From contig DATEZO010000052.1 in assembly GCA_035255485.1 (NCBI GenBank), positions 1-29,907 on the forward strand: 29,907 nt of DNA. Direction: 5' to 3'. Positions 16,171 to 23,896 of this stretch are shown piece after piece. Under the pieces are notes generated by a model. It made no database searches. It was not told the DNA's origin and saw only the letters and a program-made list of their open reading frames with translations. The DNA comes from DATEZO01 sp035255485. Its GTDB lineage: Bacteria; Pseudomonadota; Gammaproteobacteria; Burkholderiales; Burkholderiaceae_D. The translations under genes were made by a program, and so were the position numbers. Within the stretch, counting starts at the first letter, position 1, and every line of letters starts with the position of its first letter.

Positions 16171-17346
16171 ATGGAATTTGAAACATGGTGGCTGCTTGGT
16201 ATCCCGGTTTTTTTTGGACTGGGCTGGATTGCCGCACGCGTCGACATCAATCAGCTGGTATCCGAATCGCGCAGCCTGCCGCGCGGTTATTTCAAGGGAT
16301 TGAATTTTCTGCTGAATGAGCAGCCGGACAAGGCAATCGATGCGTTTATTGAAATCGTCAAGCTGGACCCTGAAACAGTGGAATTGCATTTCGCGCTCGG
16401 CAATCTGTTTCGGCGGCGTGGCGAAACAGAGCGCGCCATCCGTGTGCATCAAAATTTGCTGGCCAGACCGGATCTGGCACAGGAGCACCGGATGCACGCC
16501 CAGTTTGAGCTGGGCCAGGACTATCTGAAGGCAGGATTGCTCGACCGCGCCGAAGAAACCTACAATAAACTGGTAGATACGCAATACAGCGCACAGGCGC
16601 GCCGGGCATTATTGGAAATTTATCAGCGCGAAAAGGAATGGCAGCGGGCGATCGATGCAGCGTATGCGCTGCAGGAATCAGGAGCGGGCGGGCGGCAGAA
16701 GGAGATTGCGCAGTTTTACTGTGAATTGGCACAGGATGAATTGGTGCACACGCATCCCGATGCTGCGCTGGTAGTATTGGAAAAAGCCCTGGCAGCGGAT
16801 CGCAAGAGTGTGCGTGCAGCAATTCTGATGGGCGATGCCTTTCTCGCAAAAGGGGATATCGAAACTGCATTGCTGACATGGCGGCGTGTCGAGCATCAGA
16901 GCGTGCCGCACGTGGCGCTGGTCGCGCAGCGCCTGATGGATGGATATCGCGTGATAGGACGACCGCAGGAAGGCGCCAACCTGCTGAAATCCTATCTGGC
17001 CGAAGCATCGTCAATCGATCTGCTTGAAGTTGTATTCAAGGCAGTGCTCGAACTGGATGGCGTTGAAGCCGCCAATCAGCTGGTCAGTAATGAATTACGC
17101 CGCACGCCGACATTGCTGGGGCTGGACAAGCTGCTTGAAGCGCGTCTGATGGACGCGCGGCCGGAAGTTCGACCGGAACTTTCCCTGGTACAAAATCTCG
17201 TGCATAGCTATACGCAGAAGCTGGCGCGCTACCAATGCAGCCATTGCGGTTTCAAGGCACGTCAATACTATTGGCAATGCCCGGGATGCAGTCATTGGGA
17301 AACTTATCCCCCGCGTCGCACGGAAGAATTGAATGTCATGAATTAA
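16171..17346 (+). CDS. lapB: LPS assembly protein LapB (YciM), TPR and rubredoxin-like
   Basis: Inner-membrane-anchored adaptor that in E. coli promotes FtsH-dependent turnover of LpxC and so limits lipid A synthesis. In 391 residues: one N-terminal membrane helix (WWLLGIPVFFGLGWIAA, about 6-22), the conserved SRSLPRGYFKGLNFLLNEQPDKAIDAFIE, then TPR repeats across the body. The C-terminal metal-binding rubredoxin-like domain has Cys356, Cys359, Cys370 and Cys373 (CSHCG and CPGCS) followed by WETYPPRR. All four metal ligands are present and the length matches E. coli (389). It follows lapA and is followed by ugd and hldA, so its neighbours are all LPS and surface-polymer genes. Confidence 0.96.
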   Translation: MEFETWWLLGIPVFFGLGWIAARVDINQLVSESRSLPRGYFKGLNFLLNEQPDKAIDAFIEIVKLDPETVELHFALGNLFRRRGETERAIRVHQNLLARPDLAQEHRMHAQFELGQDYLKAGLLDRAEETYNKLVDTQYSAQARRALLEIYQREKEWQRAIDAAYALQESGAGGRQKEIAQFYCELAQDELVHTHPDAALVVLEKALAADRKSVRAAILMGDAFLAKGDIETALLTWRRVEHQSVPHVALVAQRLMDGYRVIGRPQEGANLLKSYLAEASSIDLLEVVFKAVLELDGVEAANQLVSNELRRTPTLLGLDKLLEARLMDARPEVRPELSLVQNLVHSYTQKLARYQCSHCGFKARQYYWQCPGCSHWETYPPRRTEELNVMN

Positions 17347-17394
17347 CTGGCAGGCTTCTATCCGGCAAGGATGCCTGCTTTCAATCGGAGCAAC

Positions 17395-18768
17395 ATGAAA
17401 ATAACGATCATCGGCACAGGTTATGTCGGCTTGGTAACAGGCGCTTGCCTGGCGGAGCTTGGCAATAGCGTGTTTTGTCTCGACGTCGATCAGCGCAAGA
17501 TCGATATTCTTAACAGCGGCGAAATCCCCATTCATGAACCGGGCCTGGCAGAAATCGTGGTGCGCAATCACGCTGCCGGTCGCCTGATATTCTCGACGGA
17601 TCTCGCAGCCAGTGTGGCACACGGCGACATCCAGTTCATCGCCGTCGGAACGCCACCCGATGAGGATGGATCGGCGGATTTGCAATACGTGCTTGCCGCG
17701 GCGCGAAATATTGGCCGGCATATGAACGGTTTCAAGGTGATTGTCGACAAGTCCACCGTACCGGTCGGCACTGCCGATAAAGTGCATGCGATAGTTAGCG
17801 CTGAACTGCGGGAACGCGACAGCAAAACACTCTTTTCCGTCGTCTCCAATCCGGAATTTCTGAAAGAGGGCGCGGCAGTGGAGGATTTCATGCGCCCGGA
17901 CCGGATCGTCATCGGTTGCGACAGCACATCCGAGGGGCTAAAGGCGCAAGCGGTGATGAAGAAGCTGTACATGCCTTTCAACCGCCATCATGAGCGCACT
18001 TTCTGGATGGATGTACGTTCGGCGGAATTCACCAAATATGCGGCGAATGCCATGCTGGCGACACGTATTTCATTCATGAACGAACTCGCCAATCTGGCCG
18101 ACAAGGTAGGCGCCGATATCGAGGCGGTGCGCCAGGGCATTGGCTCCGACCCGCGTATTGGTTACGGTTTTCTGTATGCCGGTTGCGGCTATGGTGGATC
18201 CTGTTTTCCGAAGGATGTGCAGGCGCTGGAGCGCACCGCACGCGATTACGGGCAGGATCTGCTGGTGCTGCGCGCGGTTGAAGCGGTCAACAATAATCAG
18301 AAAAACGTGCTCGGCAAAAAAATTGTCAGCCGCTTCGGAGAGGACTTGTCTGGCCGGCATTTTGCCTTGTGGGGGCTGGCCTTCAAGCCGAATACCGATG
18401 ATATGCGCGAGGCGCCATCGCGTGTCCTGCTGAAAGATCTGCTTGGCCGCGGCGCATCGGTTGCGGTGTACGACCCGGTCGCGATGGCGGAAGCCAGACG
18501 TGTCCTGGCGCTCGATTTCGCCGATGCGGCGGATGCATTTTCACGTGTACGGTTTTGCGAAAACCCGATGGAGGCATTGCAGGATGCCGATGCGCTCGGG
18601 ATTGTGACGGAGTGGAAGACATTCCGCAGCCCGGACTTCGATCAGGTCAGGGCGCTGCTCAAGTTGCCGGTGATTTTTGACGGACGCAACCTGTTTGAGC
18701 CTGAGTTGATGGCTGATATCGGTTTCGAATATCACGGAATCGGCCGCTCCGTGCTGACACGCACATGA
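17395..18768 (+). CDS. ugd: UDP-glucose 6-dehydrogenase
   Basis: Oxidises UDP-glucose to UDP-glucuronate with two NAD, supplying acidic sugars for capsule, LPS or aminoarabinose. The 457-residue protein has the NAD motif GTGYVGLVTGACLAELG at the N terminus, GTPPDEDGSADL, DKSTVPVGTAD, NPEFLKEGAA and the catalytic cysteine in GYGGSCFPKD (Cys270). Downstream are GLAFKPNTDDMREAPS and DGRNLFEP. Start: ATG 17395 has GGAG at 17387-17390; the in-frame ATG at 17371 would add eight residues before the first strand. The stop overlaps the hldA start (ATGA). Which polymer uses the product cannot be told from this window. Confidence 0.97.
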   Translation: MKITIIGTGYVGLVTGACLAELGNSVFCLDVDQRKIDILNSGEIPIHEPGLAEIVVRNHAAGRLIFSTDLAASVAHGDIQFIAVGTPPDEDGSADLQYVLAAARNIGRHMNGFKVIVDKSTVPVGTADKVHAIVSAELRERDSKTLFSVVSNPEFLKEGAAVEDFMRPDRIVIGCDSTSEGLKAQAVMKKLYMPFNRHHERTFWMDVRSAEFTKYAANAMLATRISFMNELANLADKVGADIEAVRQGIGSDPRIGYGFLYAGCGYGGSCFPKDVQALERTARDYGQDLLVLRAVEAVNNNQKNVLGKKIVSRFGEDLSGRHFALWGLAFKPNTDDMREAPSRVLLKDLLGRGASVAVYDPVAMAEARRVLALDFADAADAFSRVRFCENPMEALQDADALGIVTEWKTFRSPDFDQVRALLKLPVIFDGRNLFEPELMADIGFEYHGIGRSVLTRT

Positions 18769-19697
18769 CCGCCATGACTTCGGTTGCGCTGAAGGCGGCG
18801 CGCATTCTGGTGGTCGGCGACGTAATGCTGGATCGTTACTGGTTCGGTGATGTCAGTCGCATTTCTCCTGAAGCGCCGGTCCCGATCGTGCGCGTGGAAA
18901 AACGCGAGGAGCGCCTTGGCGGCGCCGCCAATGTCGCCCGCAATGCGGCTACCCTTGGGGCGTACACGGGTTTGCTGGGCGTGGTGGGGGAAGATGAAGC
19001 GGGAAGTGCAGTTGAAAAGATGCTGACGGACCAGCATATCCAGTGCTACCTGAATCGCGATGCCTCGATTTCAACCATCATCAAATTACGGGTGATCGGA
19101 CGTCAGCAGCAATTGCTGCGGATCGACTTTGAAAATCCGCCGACCGACACTGTATTGCGTGACAAGCTTACCCAGTTCAATATTCTGCTGCCGCAATATG
19201 ATGTCATCGTACTGTCCGATTATGCCAAGGGCAGCCTCGTCAATGTGACCGAAATGATTGCTTCCGCGAGAATGCTCGGCAAGCAGATTCTGGTCGATCC
19301 GAAAGGGGATGATTTTTCGCCGTATAAAGGTGCATCGATATTGACACCGAATAAATCGGAATTGAAGCGCATCGTCGGAACATGGAAAAGCGAAGAAGAA
19401 TTGACGGTAAAAGCGCAGCAACTGCGTCAGTTGCTGAATCTGGAGGCGCTGCTGCTGACGCGCTCGGAAGAAGGCATGACCTTGTATACCGATAGCCAGG
19501 TGATGCATATGCCGGCCATGGCGCGCGAAGTCTATGATGTTTCAGGCGCCGGCGATACGGTGATTGCCACGCTTGCAGTCATGCTGGGTGCGGGAGCGTC
19601 ATTGGTGGAGGCGGTGAGTGCGGCCAACCGTGCTGGGGGAATCGTGGTCGGCAAGCTTGGTACGGCAACCGTTACGCGCGAGGAACTCTTCGGATAG
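18765..19697 (+). CDS. hldA: D-glycero-beta-D-manno-heptose-7-phosphate kinase (kinase-only HldA / RfaE1)
   Basis: PfkB/ribokinase-family sugar kinase making heptose 1,7-bisphosphate for the LPS core. The 310-residue sequence has ILVVGDVMLDRYWFGDVSRISPEAPVPIV, RLGGAANVARNAATLGA, VLSDYAKGSL, VDPKGDDFSPYKGA and VSGAGDTVIA with catalytic Asp264. It ends after the kinase domain; the nucleotidyltransferase domain of the E. coli fusion HldE is absent, so a separate HldC must be encoded elsewhere if the pathway is complete. The ATG overlaps the ugd stop by 4 nt; a second ATG at 18774 is possible. Confidence 0.95.
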   Translation: MTAMTSVALKAARILVVGDVMLDRYWFGDVSRISPEAPVPIVRVEKREERLGGAANVARNAATLGAYTGLLGVVGEDEAGSAVEKMLTDQHIQCYLNRDASISTIIKLRVIGRQQQLLRIDFENPPTDTVLRDKLTQFNILLPQYDVIVLSDYAKGSLVNVTEMIASARMLGKQILVDPKGDDFSPYKGASILTPNKSELKRIVGTWKSEEELTVKAQQLRQLLNLEALLLTRSEEGMTLYTDSQVMHMPAMAREVYDVSGAGDTVIATLAVMLGAGASLVEAVSAANRAGGIVVGKLGTATVTREELFG

Positions 19698-19819
19698 CGC
19701 AAGGATATTTGCGATTTCGGTAGTGTCTTGTCAACCATGTTCCAGTCGGATCGTTGGAATTGATAGGGCGTATTTGCCCAATCCCCAAATCACGCATGCA
19801 TTTTCGAAAGAGGAGTCAA

Positions 19820-20299
19820 ATGTTCAAGAAACTATTGCTGGCGGTTGCTACTTTGATTGCAACCATGGGTTTTGCATTTGCACAAGTTGATGTCAATAAA
19901 GCCGACCAGGCCACGCTGGATGGCGTCAAGGGCATCGGACCGAAAACATCCAAAATGATTCTTGATGAACGCAAGAAAAACGGCAACTTCAAGGATTGGG
20001 CTGATTTTGAAAGCCGGGTAAAAGGTATCGGTGAAAAAAGCGCGTCGAATTTGTCGCAAGCAGGCCTTACTGTGAATGGACAAGCCAAGCCGAACGCCCC
20101 CGCTGCCAGGAACGACAAGAAAGACAAGCAGCCGTCGGCAAGCGCCAAAGCTGATTCAAGGAAGGATATGAAGGAAGACAAGAGCGTAGCAAGCGCCAAA
20201 TCCGATGCCAAGAAAGATGTCAAGAAAGATGCGAAGGACGACGCGGCAAAAGGCCAGAAAGCCGATAAGTCATCTGCATCCGCTCCCGCCAAAAAGTAA
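19820..20299 (+). CDS. exported ComEA-like helix-hairpin-helix protein with long Lys/Ala/Asp tail
   Basis: A 159-residue protein with a signal peptide (1-21, cleavage after FAFA), a ComEA-type double helix-hairpin-helix at about 22-86 (VDVNKADQATLDGVKGIGPKTSKMILDERKK...RVKGIGEKSASNL), then a low-complexity tail from 88 rich in Lys, Asp, Ala and Ser, ending SASAPAKK. The hairpins suggest periplasmic DNA binding, as for ComEA in natural transformation. Short ComEA-like proteins after hldA are common in Betaproteobacteria, and no other competence gene is nearby, so uptake is only a possibility. A strong GAGGAG site precedes ATG 19820; frame upstream of it is ignored. A terminator follows at once, making it a likely single-gene unit. 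Confidence 0.88.
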   Translation: MFKKLLLAVATLIATMGFAFAQVDVNKADQATLDGVKGIGPKTSKMILDERKKNGNFKDWADFESRVKGIGEKSASNLSQAGLTVNGQAKPNAPAARNDKKDKQPSASAKADSRKDMKEDKSVASAKSDAKKDVKKDAKDDAAKGQKADKSSASAPAKK

Positions 20300-20315
20300 G
20301 TATTCTGTTTTCCGG

Positions 20316-20351
20316 AAAACCCCCGCTGGCGAATGCTGCGGGGGTTTTTTT
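20316..20351 (+). terminator. intrinsic terminator after the ComEA-like gene
   Basis: AAAACCCCCGC (20316-20326) pairs with GCGGGGGTTTT (20338-20348), an 11-bp stem with an 11-nt loop, leading into seven T (20345-20351). Sixteen nt past the stop. Confidence 0.93.
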
Positions 20352-20437
20352 ATTGTGCTATTGCACGCATGTAGTCGTACGCGCTTTTACATCTCCGATT
20401 ACAATTACTTTTTGCAATAGCGATACCCATACACACC

Positions 20438-21340
20438 ATGTCTTATCTGGCTCTTGAAGACACCATCGGCAATACACCCCTGGTTCAACTAAAGCGTGTT
20501 CCGGACGACGAAACAACGCGCCGCAATAACGTCATTCTCGGCAAGCTGGAAGGCAACAATCCGGCAGGCTCCGTCAAGGACCGTCCCGCATTATCGATGA
20601 TCAAACATGCGGAGGAGCGCGGTGAAATCAAGCCGGGCGATACGTTAATCGAGGCGACCAGTGGCAATACCGGAATCGCATTGGCAATGACTGCGGCAAT
20701 GCGCGGTTACAAGATGATACTGTTGCTGCCGGAAAACCTGAGCATGGAGCGACGTCAAAGCATGTCGGCGTACGGCGCAAAAATCGTCCTGACTCCAAAG
20801 ACCGGTGGCATGGAATATGCCCGGGACCTGGCGGAACAAATGCAACAGGAGGGGCAGGGCGTCATTCTGGACCAGTTTTCCAATCCGGATAATCCGCGCT
20901 CGCATTACGAGGGAACCGGGCCGGAAATCTGGCGCGATACCGATGGTCGCATCACGCATTTTGTCAGCGCCATGGGCACTACCGGCACCATCATGGGCGT
21001 GTCGCGCTACCTGAAAGAAAAGAATGCGGAAATCCGGATCATTGGTGCGCAGCCTGAGGAAGGTTCGCAAATACCGGGTATCAGGAAATGGCCTGAAGCC
21101 TACCTGCCGAAAATCTTCGATAAATCACGCATCGATCAGATCGAATCGGTAAGCCAGGCCGCTGCAGAACACATGGCGCGAAGATTGGCAACGGAAGAGG
21201 GGATTTTCTGCGGCATGTCTGCGGCAGGAGCATGCGAAGTGGCGCTACGGATTTCCCGGCAAGTCGAAAATGCCACGATCGTATTCATAGTATGCGACCG
21301 CGGCGACCGCTATCTGTCTACCGGTGTTTTCCCCGCTTAG
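20438..21340 (+). CDS. cysM: cysteine synthase B
   Basis: PLP beta-replacement enzyme making cysteine (or S-sulfocysteine from thiosulfate) from O-acetylserine. The 300-residue protein has TIGNTPLVQLKRVP, the PLP lysine in NPAGSVKDRPA (Lys47), the substrate loop EATSGNTGIALA, and SAMGTTGTIMGVSRYLKEKN. The end VCDRGDRYLSTGVFPA is typical of CysM rather than CysK. Length also fits CysM. The terminator upstream means its own promoter. Its 3' end faces the HTH gene with only 11 bp between, and no terminator is visible there. Confidence 0.96.
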   Translation: MSYLALEDTIGNTPLVQLKRVPDDETTRRNNVILGKLEGNNPAGSVKDRPALSMIKHAEERGEIKPGDTLIEATSGNTGIALAMTAAMRGYKMILLLPENLSMERRQSMSAYGAKIVLTPKTGGMEYARDLAEQMQQEGQGVILDQFSNPDNPRSHYEGTGPEIWRDTDGRITHFVSAMGTTGTIMGVSRYLKEKNAEIRIIGAQPEEGSQIPGIRKWPEAYLPKIFDKSRIDQIESVSQAAAEHMARRLATEEGIFCGMSAAGACEVALRISRQVENATIVFIVCDRGDRYLSTGVFPA

Positions 21341-21351
21341 GGACAATTGCA

Positions 21352-21699
21352 TTACTCTCCTTGATCGCCCGGGATATTGTTGCCGGTTCCTTCCTTGGGC
21401 TTGAACTGCTTGTCGCTGATACGGAATTTGTCGCGACGATCACCCATCAGAACGCGCAATTCCTTGATGCTCAGATCGCTGACTTCATGCATGCGAATCA
21501 GGAGCGATGCGCCGACCGGCAAGCGGCGATGGCGGATCTTGCTGATAACCGGGGGCGCCACTTCAAGTGCGCGCGACAAGGCCGCGTCATTCTTGAGGCT
21601 AAGCTTTTCGATCAATGCATCCAATAGATTATTGGGATCATAGGCAACCTGATCGGAGAGTCTTGTGCTGTTCATGGTGTCGTCTAACTCAGTAGTCAT
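21352..21699 (-). CDS. small helix-turn-helix DNA-binding protein (Cro/XRE-like)
   Basis: A 115-residue soluble protein. The core LSLKNDAALSRALEVAPPVISKIRHRRLPVGASLLIRMHEVSDLSIKELRVLMGD looks like a lambda-repressor/Cro-type helix-turn-helix, with ALSRALEVAPPVISKIRH as the likely turn and recognition helix. The C-terminal tail is charged and probably disordered. Similar small proteins occur across Burkholderiales; none has a function I can name. Start is uncertain: ATG 21699 (MTTELDD) is given, ATG 21675 (MNSTRLSD) is as plausible, and neither has a clear ribosome site. Its base composition is normal for the window, in contrast to the AT-rich gap upstream. That gap holds an inverted repeat about 120 nt before the start that might be its operator. 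Confidence 0.78.
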   Translation of the reverse strand: MTTELDDTMNSTRLSDQVAYDPNNLLDALIEKLSLKNDAALSRALEVAPPVISKIRHRRLPVGASLLIRMHEVSDLSIKELRVLMGDRRDKFRISDKQFKPKEGTGNNIPGDQGE

Positions 21700-21820
21700 A
21701 ATGGTGATAGTTTTATGGAAATAGTGGTTGCCGGAAGGAAATTGATTTTCATGCCGCCAGTTGCAAGAATCGATATGGATAGTATTGTTCGTAACGCGGG
21801 AAAATTTCAGAAATAACAAT

Positions 21821-21844
21821 TTATATTGTAATGGTGCAATATAA
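21821..21844. promoter_or_regulatory. inverted repeat, candidate operator of the HTH regulator
   Basis: TTATATTG (21821-21828) and CAATATAA (21837-21844) are perfect inverted copies around an 8-nt spacer. Size and spacing suit a dimeric HTH protein, and it lies about 120 nt upstream of the HTH start. Chance is possible in such AT-rich DNA. Confidence 0.35.
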
Positions 21845-21988
21845 TAAAAAGATTGCTAAATATCAATAATCTATATCAATTGTTACAGACCAAAATATTA
21901 TTGCTGATAACCAATAAATATGTAACTACTGGTATTTTTCAATATCCATTTACTAATTTCATCTAATTATAGATTAACTTTTAGAAAG

Positions 21989-22017
21989 TTTACTGCTAAA
22001 GGTTGCATATATACAAT
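21989..22017 (+). promoter_or_regulatory. candidate promoter toward yaeQ
   Basis: TTTACT (21989-21994) and TACAAT (22012-22017) are exactly 17 bp apart, 4/6 and 5/6 to consensus. It would leave a leader of about 190 nt before yaeQ. AT-rich DNA yields such matches easily. Confidence 0.3.
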
Positions 22018-22163
22018 TTTAGTGTAACGAATTGTGACGCTTGATTTTTTGATTATTTACAATTCCATCTATTTCCGTTTGTTCTTATAAATCAATTTTT
22101 TTTGCAACTTTTAAAGCCGTGTGATGCCATTTATTCCAGAAAGTTTATTGATCAGTAAAATAA

Positions 22164-22208
22164 GCGGAAAAAAAATAACTGATAAGAAAATAATCCGCGC
22201 CAGTTATT
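22164..22208 (+). promoter_or_regulatory. interleaved inverted repeats in the yaeQ leader
   Basis: GCGGA (22164-22168) pairs with TCCGC (22194-22198), and AATAACTG (22174-22181) pairs with CAGTTATT (22201-22208). The two pairings interleave, so in RNA they would be alternative folds or a pseudoknot. The last arm ends 6 nt before the yaeQ ATG, where no Shine-Dalgarno site is seen. Confidence 0.35.
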
Positions 22209-22214
22209 ACAGCC

Positions 22215-22769
22215 ATGGCACTTAAATCGATTATCTACAAAGCCGATGTCCAGATTGCGGATATGGATCGGCATTACTACCAGAATCATGTTCTTACCAT
22301 TGCACGCCACCCCTCGGAAACCGATGAGCGCATGCTGATCCGGCTGCTGGCCTATCTGTTGCATGCCAGTGAAACATTGTCATTCGGCAAAGGATTAAGT
22401 GCAGATGATGAGCCCGATTTGTGGCAAAAGGATTTGACGGGTGCGATCGCACTCTGGATTGACGTTGGGCAGCCGGATGAAAAAGCGATCATGAAGGCAT
22501 GCGGCCGTGCTGAAAAAGTCGTTATTTACAGTTATGGCAGCAATAGCGGTATCTGGTGGAAACAGATCGGTAGCCGCGTGGAACGCGCAAAAAACCTGAT
22601 CGTATTCAATGTGGCGTCCAGCATCAGCCAGGCCTTGGCGCAATTTGCACGGCGCTCGATGCAATTGCAATGCACGATCCAGGATGGCCAGATCTGGATC
22701 TCCGATGGTACGCAGACGGTGCAAGTCGATCTGGTGAAATGGAAAGAACTGGCAGAAATCCGACGCTAG
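22215..22769 (+). CDS. yaeQ: YaeQ family protein
   Basis: A 184-residue protein matching the YaeQ family (E. coli about 181): MALKSIIYKADVQIADMDRHYYQNHVLTIARHPSETDERMLIRLLAYLLHA, GLSADDEPDLWQKDLTGAIALWIDVGQPDEK and KACGRAEKVVIYSYG. The family has a PD-(D/E)XK nuclease-like fold; here the acidic residues of DEPDLW and the IDVGQPDE...K stretch are kept. Its cellular role is not settled; it was named as a multicopy suppressor of an rfaH defect. The 5' leader is unusual (AT-rich, inverted repeats). The stop codon overlaps that of convergent mltB in a shared CTAG. Confidence 0.95.
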   Translation: MALKSIIYKADVQIADMDRHYYQNHVLTIARHPSETDERMLIRLLAYLLHASETLSFGKGLSADDEPDLWQKDLTGAIALWIDVGQPDEKAIMKACGRAEKVVIYSYGSNSGIWWKQIGSRVERAKNLIVFNVASSISQALAQFARRSMQLQCTIQDGQIWISDGTQTVQVDLVKWKELAEIRR

Positions 22770-23896
22770 TTTCTGGAAACGTACGAGCGTGCCTCGCGCA
22801 CGGCGCGCGCCAGATCGATCACTGACATTGCATAAAAAAAGCTGCGGTTATAGCGGGTAATTGCAAAAAAATTCGCTGTGCCGAGCCAGTATGCGGTCGG
22901 GTCGAATCCATTTTGCAAATCGACCAACCCATACAACGTATCGGATGACGGCTCGCCGACGGGCATGATGCCGCTTTGTTCCAATTCATCCAGGGTGAAT
23001 TTTGCTTCCAGCCCCTGGCCGAGGAAATTTTGCCAGCGCTTGTTGTCATTCTCGTCCGAGGCATCAATGCTGGCCGGAAAAACAGTGGGTTCGCCGCGCT
23101 GCCACCCATGCAGGGCCAAGAAATTTGCAACACTGCCGATGGCATCGAGTGCAGAATTGCGCAGATCGATCCTGCCGTCACCGTCAAAATCGACCGCGAA
23201 TCGAAGAATGCTGCCCGGCATGAATTGCGGCAGGCCGATGGCGCCCGCATACGATCCGAGCAGTGAAAACGGGTCGATGCCGGACTCGCGCGCAAACAAC
23301 AAGGTGTTTTCCAGCTCACCGCGAAAATACATCATGCGCGCCATGCGCGTCGGCGTGTCGGGATAGGCGAATGCCAGTGTCGTGATCGCATCCATGACCC
23401 GGAAGTTGCCTGTATTGCGTCCGAAAATCGTTTCCACGCCAATGATGCCGACAATGATTTCCGCCGGCACGCCGTAGTCATGTTCGGCGCGCGCCAGTGC
23501 ATCGGCATGCTCGTCCCAGAACCGGATGCCTGCATTGATGCGCATCGGCTCGACAAAACGGGCGCGATACGCCGCCCAGTTTTTCGGCTTTCCGGGCGGG
23601 GCCGGTTTCATCAGCTGGATGGCGCTTTCGACATACCGCGTCTTGCGCATGATGGTTTCCAGCGTGCCCTGGTCGAAGCCGTGCCGGATGACCATTTGAT
23701 GAATGAAATCGGCGACTTCCTGCCATTGCGCAAAATTGGCAAATTCACCAGTTTCGCCAGCATCCAGTGACGCCTTGCGGATTTTTGCACTTGTTCCCGA
23801 TTTGCCAGGAGCTTCCCGGGCTGTGGCGTTCATGGCAACCGTCAGTGGCAGCAAGAACAGGCAGGCAGTGCGCAGGGAAAATACGAATGGTTTCAT
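22766..23896 (-). CDS. mltB: membrane-bound lytic murein transglycosylase B family (MltB)
   Basis: Cleaves the glycan strands of peptidoglycan to 1,6-anhydromuropeptides in the periplasm. The 376-residue protein has an N-terminal export signal (about 1-27, ending NATAREA). The catalytic domain carries the Glu in VGIIGVETIFGRNTG (Glu155), GSYAGAIGLPQFMPGS and AVDFDGDGRIDLRNS, followed by a C-terminal part LYGLVDLQNG...YWLGTANFFAITRYNRS. No lipobox cysteine is evident (the only early Cys is in RTAC), so it may be soluble rather than a lipoprotein as in E. coli. Its ATG overlaps the stop of the transglutaminase gene by 4 nt, indicating coupled translation as last gene of the moxR operon. Confidence 0.95.
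   Translation of the reverse strand: MKPFVFSLRTACLFLLPLTVAMNATAREAPGKSGTSAKIRKASLDAGETGEFANFAQWQEVADFIHQMVIRHGFDQGTLETIMRKTRYVESAIQLMKPAPPGKPKNWAAYRARFVEPMRINAGIRFWDEHADALARAEHDYGVPAEIIVGIIGVETIFGRNTGNFRVMDAITTLAFAYPDTPTRMARMMYFRGELENTLLFARESGIDPFSLLGSYAGAIGLPQFMPGSILRFAVDFDGDGRIDLRNSALDAIGSVANFLALHGWQRGEPTVFPASIDASDENDNKRWQNFLGQGLEAKFTLDELEQSGIMPVGEPSSDTLYGLVDLQNGFDPTAYWLGTANFFAITRYNRSFFYAMSVIDLARAVREARSYVSRN

Larger units (their letters stand above)
21700..22214. other. 515-bp AT-rich intergenic region between the HTH gene and yaeQ
   Basis: No coding frame of note on either strand. From 21841 to 22080 I count 57 G/C in 240 bases (24%), far below the flanking genes. It holds an 8-bp inverted repeat near the HTH gene, a possible plus-strand promoter and two interleaved inverted repeats just before yaeQ, listed separately. 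It is a divergent promoter region and could also hide a small RNA or the remains of an insertion. Confidence 0.8.
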
